DNA of 64,000 nucleotides from Pseudomonas viridiflava. Lineage in GTDB: Bacteria; Pseudomonadota; Gammaproteobacteria; Pseudomonadales; Pseudomonadaceae. The stretch lies in the NCBI RefSeq assembly GCF_900602065.1, contig NZ_UWFN01000328.1, forward strand, positions 240,099 to 304,098, in the 5' to 3' direction. Each line of letters starts with the position of its first letter. The first letter of the stretch is position 1. The notes beneath the pieces were generated by a model, which was not told where the DNA came from, searched no databases, and saw only the letters and a list, made by a program, of their open reading frames with translations. Made by a program: the position numbers and the translations under genes. Below are positions 63,443-64,000 of the stretch, piece by piece.

Positions 63443-63835
63443 CGTAAAACCTCTGGCATTCATCACGGTTAGCCGCTGATACGTCGGGTTGGCGACGCTG
63501 GTCCACAGCGGTGTCGGTTCTGTACGGTTTTTCTGTGATCACCCGGATCGTTGCCGGGTGATTTAAAAGTAGCGTGCCTATGACAACCCCGGAGGGATTA
63601 ATCCGGTTGGCAGAAGCAAAAAAAGAAAGACAGTTGGCATGGCAGCCGCTCTACGGCGTGACTTGCGCAATACCTTGACGAGGATCGTCAGCAATACGGT
63701 CGTTCGCGAATAGTACGCTTGTGCTTGCTGGGGACGAAATGCCTATAACTCCGGGGTTCGTGCCTTAAGCACCGGGTTTGGGGGTATGGAGCGCGATTCT
63801 ATGTTGAAAGTCTGTGTCTGCGTGCAAACACAACT
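63443..63835. other. upstream region of the dehydrogenase operon
   Basis: A perfect 9-base hairpin ATCACCCGG / CCGGGTGAT (63538-63546 and 63554-63562) stands about 95 bases from the iorA-type start. It could be an operator or a terminator of a gene to the right, but the T-run is short. A TTGGCATGGCAGCCGCT stretch near 63636 only partly resembles a sigma-54 site. No gene is seen. Confidence 0.4.
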
Positions 63836-63932
63836 CCTGTGGGAGCGAATTCATTCGCGAAGAGGCCGGTACATCCGCTGCTTAATATGTTGCCTGAAAT
63901 ACCGTCTTCCCGAATGAATTCGGTCCCACAGG
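63836..63932. repeat. REP pair, GTGGGAGCGAATTCATTCG family
   Basis: Arms CCTGTGGGAGCGAATTCATT and AATGAATTCGGTCCCACAGG, very close to the copy at 17169-17264, including the spacer GGCCGGTACATCCGC. Confidence 0.9.
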
Positions 63933-63951
63933 TTCGGAGCCAGACGCAAAT

Positions 63952-64000
63952 CCCCGTGGGAGCGAATTCATTCGCGAAGAGGCCGGTACATCCGCTGCTT
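63952..64000. repeat. second REP copy, cut by window end
   Basis: About 45 bases repeat 63839-63884 exactly, starting GTGGGAGCGAATTCATTCGC, only 20 bases after the first element. The right part lies outside the window. Confidence 0.85.

Noticed and set aside
63630..63655. Possible sigma-54 promoter (TTGGCATGG)
   Set aside because: The -12 element lacks TTGC and the orientation does not fit the leftward dehydrogenase operon.
63836..64000. Short CRISPR-like array at the right edge
   Set aside because: The repeats are paired inverted REP arms, not uniform direct repeats with unique spacers, and no cas gene is near.

Overview
The window is a chromosomal segment of a fluorescent Pseudomonas (P. 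fluorescens / P. syringae lineage). I infer this from a nine-gene Wss cellulose operon, an OprD-family porin, a uronate dehydrogenase almost identical in design to the P. syringae enzyme, and many Pseudomonas REP/REPIN palindromes. I saw no tRNA, rRNA, CRISPR array, insertion sequence or prophage.

Layout. 1-3280 (minus): end of a surface-polysaccharide cluster, with a Wzm/Wzt exporter (Wzt cut by the left edge) and a family 2 glycosyltransferase. 3597-4965: a molybdate-type periplasmic binding protein and a small phosphoesterase. 5071-11661: an oxidative uronate uptake and catabolism locus: OprD porin, uronate dehydrogenase, aldarolactonase and a three-part TRAP transporter, served by two matched promoters that share a GntR/FadR-type operator. 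11861-13678: an EamA exporter and an aldose 1-epimerase. 13825-17108: cupin, GNAT and aldehyde dehydrogenase. 17676-29085: a ten-gene, largely overlapping operon with a type II HAD hydrolase, a DAO-type oxidase, a five-domain peptide/opine ABC transporter, a three-subunit HcnABC/opine-oxidase-like dehydrogenase and an ArgE-type deacylase. It looks like uptake and cleavage of an N-substituted amino acid whose identity the sequence does not give. 29260-31782 (minus): GhrA and a stand-alone EPSP synthase.

31835-38598: a dense signalling block with a PAS-GGDEF diguanylate cyclase, a receiver-CheC phosphatase fusion, a PAS histidine kinase with a FixJ-type regulator, two single-domain receivers and a LysR effector domain without its DNA-binding domain. 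38952-53908 (minus): the wssABCDEFGHI operon, which makes, exports and acetylates cellulose; its synthase carries a c-di-GMP-binding PilZ domain. 54309-57054 (minus): MltA and a soluble PAS-PAS-MCP protein resembling the biofilm dispersal factor BdlA. 57437-59361: gmd and rmd for GDP-D-rhamnose. 59560-63442 (minus): an IorAB-type molybdenum dehydrogenase with a triheme cytochrome c.

Two themes link the regions. First, c-di-GMP and phosphorelay genes sit on both sides of a c-di-GMP-activated cellulose operon, suggesting a local biofilm-control neighbourhood (inference). Second, REP palindromes of at least five arm families occupy most gene ends, one pair sits inside the wss operon, and one element is a hybrid of two families. 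The most promising unassigned system is the 17676-29085 operon; the signalling block beside wss is second.
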